The notes beneath the pieces are model-generated. The model had not been told where the DNA came from. It did no database searches and was given only the letters and a program-made list of their open reading frames with translations. Below are positions 50,082 through 50,336 of a stretch of DNA of 50,336 bases, one piece after another. The position numbers were made by a program, and so were the translations under genes. Each line of letters starts with the position of its first letter. Positions within the stretch are counted from its first letter, which is position 1. The DNA comes from an uncultured Collinsella sp. (GTDB taxonomy: Bacteria; Actinomycetota; Coriobacteriia; Coriobacteriales; Coriobacteriaceae): contig URSO01000005.1 in NCBI GenBank assembly GCA_900550415.1, forward strand, positions 1 through 50,336, in the 5' to 3' direction.

Positions 50082-50327
50082 AACCGCAGCCGTCCACGAT
50101 CGAGCTGTTTTGTGTCTAACGGGCATCTTTCCGTCAATTACTCCCAATTTTGTCCAGTCAACGAATAGTTCAGACCGGAGTAATGTCTCAGCCCTTTGCT
50201 CATCTGAGCTTTTATCACGATATTCAGCATCGAGCATCCTGCATATGGCCTTAACGATCGCATGGAATCTATCCTTATCGGGATCGCGTCGAAAATGTTG
50301 GTGTAAGGGTGGCTCCCTAGCGTCCGT
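50070..50327 (-). pseudogene. Lower-GC ORF remnant ending in the repeat element
   Basis: The minus-strand frame 50327-50073 is open for 85 codons, reading for example FHAIVKAICRMLDAEYRDK and LLRSELFVDWTKLGVIDGK, and looks like real protein (helical, charged) but has a stop just upstream (50328-50330) and no start with a ribosome site before Met at 50237. Its last codons, CTA AGT GAG TAG, are the terminal repeat of element copy 2. I read it as the 3' part of a frameshifted or truncated gene continuing past the window. GC content is visibly lower than the neighbours, suggesting acquired DNA. Confidence 0.4.
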
Positions 50328-50336
50328 TTAACGAAG

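Noticed and set aside
1..50336. tRNA, rRNA, CRISPR arrays, integrases, transposases
   Set aside because: Looked for cloverleaf-type TTCGA loops, repeat-spacer arrays and DDE or tyrosine recombinase motifs; none was convincing.

Overview
The window reads as ordinary chromosome from a high-GC, anaerobic, gut-type actinobacterium of the class Coriobacteriia, most likely Collinsella or a close relative. This is inferred from GC-rich codon use, a single fused PurL/PurQ enzyme, a lactate dehydrogenase-EtfAB complex, a reverse-type rubrerythrin, a 2-keto-3-deoxygluconate permease and an Elp3 radical-SAM/GNAT enzyme. No search could be run, so the taxon is an inference. I found no rRNA, tRNA, CRISPR array, integrase or insertion sequence transposase.

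Layout. 1-5000 (minus): complete livJHMGF branched-chain amino acid import operon, with a large palindrome past its end and a stable hairpin between livJ and livH. 5.5-14.5 kb (mostly plus): homoserine dehydrogenase, an SDR reductase, a CPA2-type cation/proton antiporter (minus), FGAM synthase purL and an EamA transporter, most with clear terminators. 14.6-18.1 kb (minus): a membrane diguanylate cyclase, a KdgT-like permease and the azlCD branched-chain amino acid exporter. 18.2-22.7 kb: an HD-domain hydrolase meets, tail to tail with overlapping stop codons, a three-gene operon (GlcD-type oxidase, EtfB, ferredoxin-fused EtfA) that matches electron-confurcating lactate dehydrogenase. 23.0-26.2 kb (plus): five small, unrecognised, mostly exported proteins forming a possible cell-surface locus. 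26.3-27.1 kb: a DUF554 membrane protein.

27.1-32.8 kb (plus) is the most system-like stretch: a TerB_N/TerB_C protein, a BREX BrxD-like P-loop ATPase and an Lhr/BrxHI-like superfamily II helicase in one operon, with no PglX methylase or PglZ phosphatase beside it. 32.8-37.3 kb (minus): a spermidine-synthase-like protein, Elp3, and a membrane-tethered XRE regulator coupled to a DUF4097 protein. 37.5-42.4 kb (plus): a methyltransferase, a TrmB-like tRNA methyltransferase and a Ski2-like DUF3516 helicase. 42.5-49.0 kb (minus): a coiled-coil DUF2130 protein with a PD-(D/E)XK-like nuclease signature, a YdjC/ChbG deacetylase, a metallophosphoesterase, two very small ORFs, and an Fe-alcohol dehydrogenase/aldehyde dehydrogenase pair. 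49.3-49.8 kb (plus): rubrerythrin.

Two non-coding patterns cut across the genes. First, two diverged copies of a 123-bp element with about 20-bp terminal inverted repeats lie at 39456-39578 and 49959-50081; the second supplies the last codons and stop of a lower-GC ORF remnant at the window edge. Second, a family of short hairpins with a GGGAC(A)G-type loop sits 0-10 nt past the stop codons of at least four genes. Both deserve a genome-wide count.
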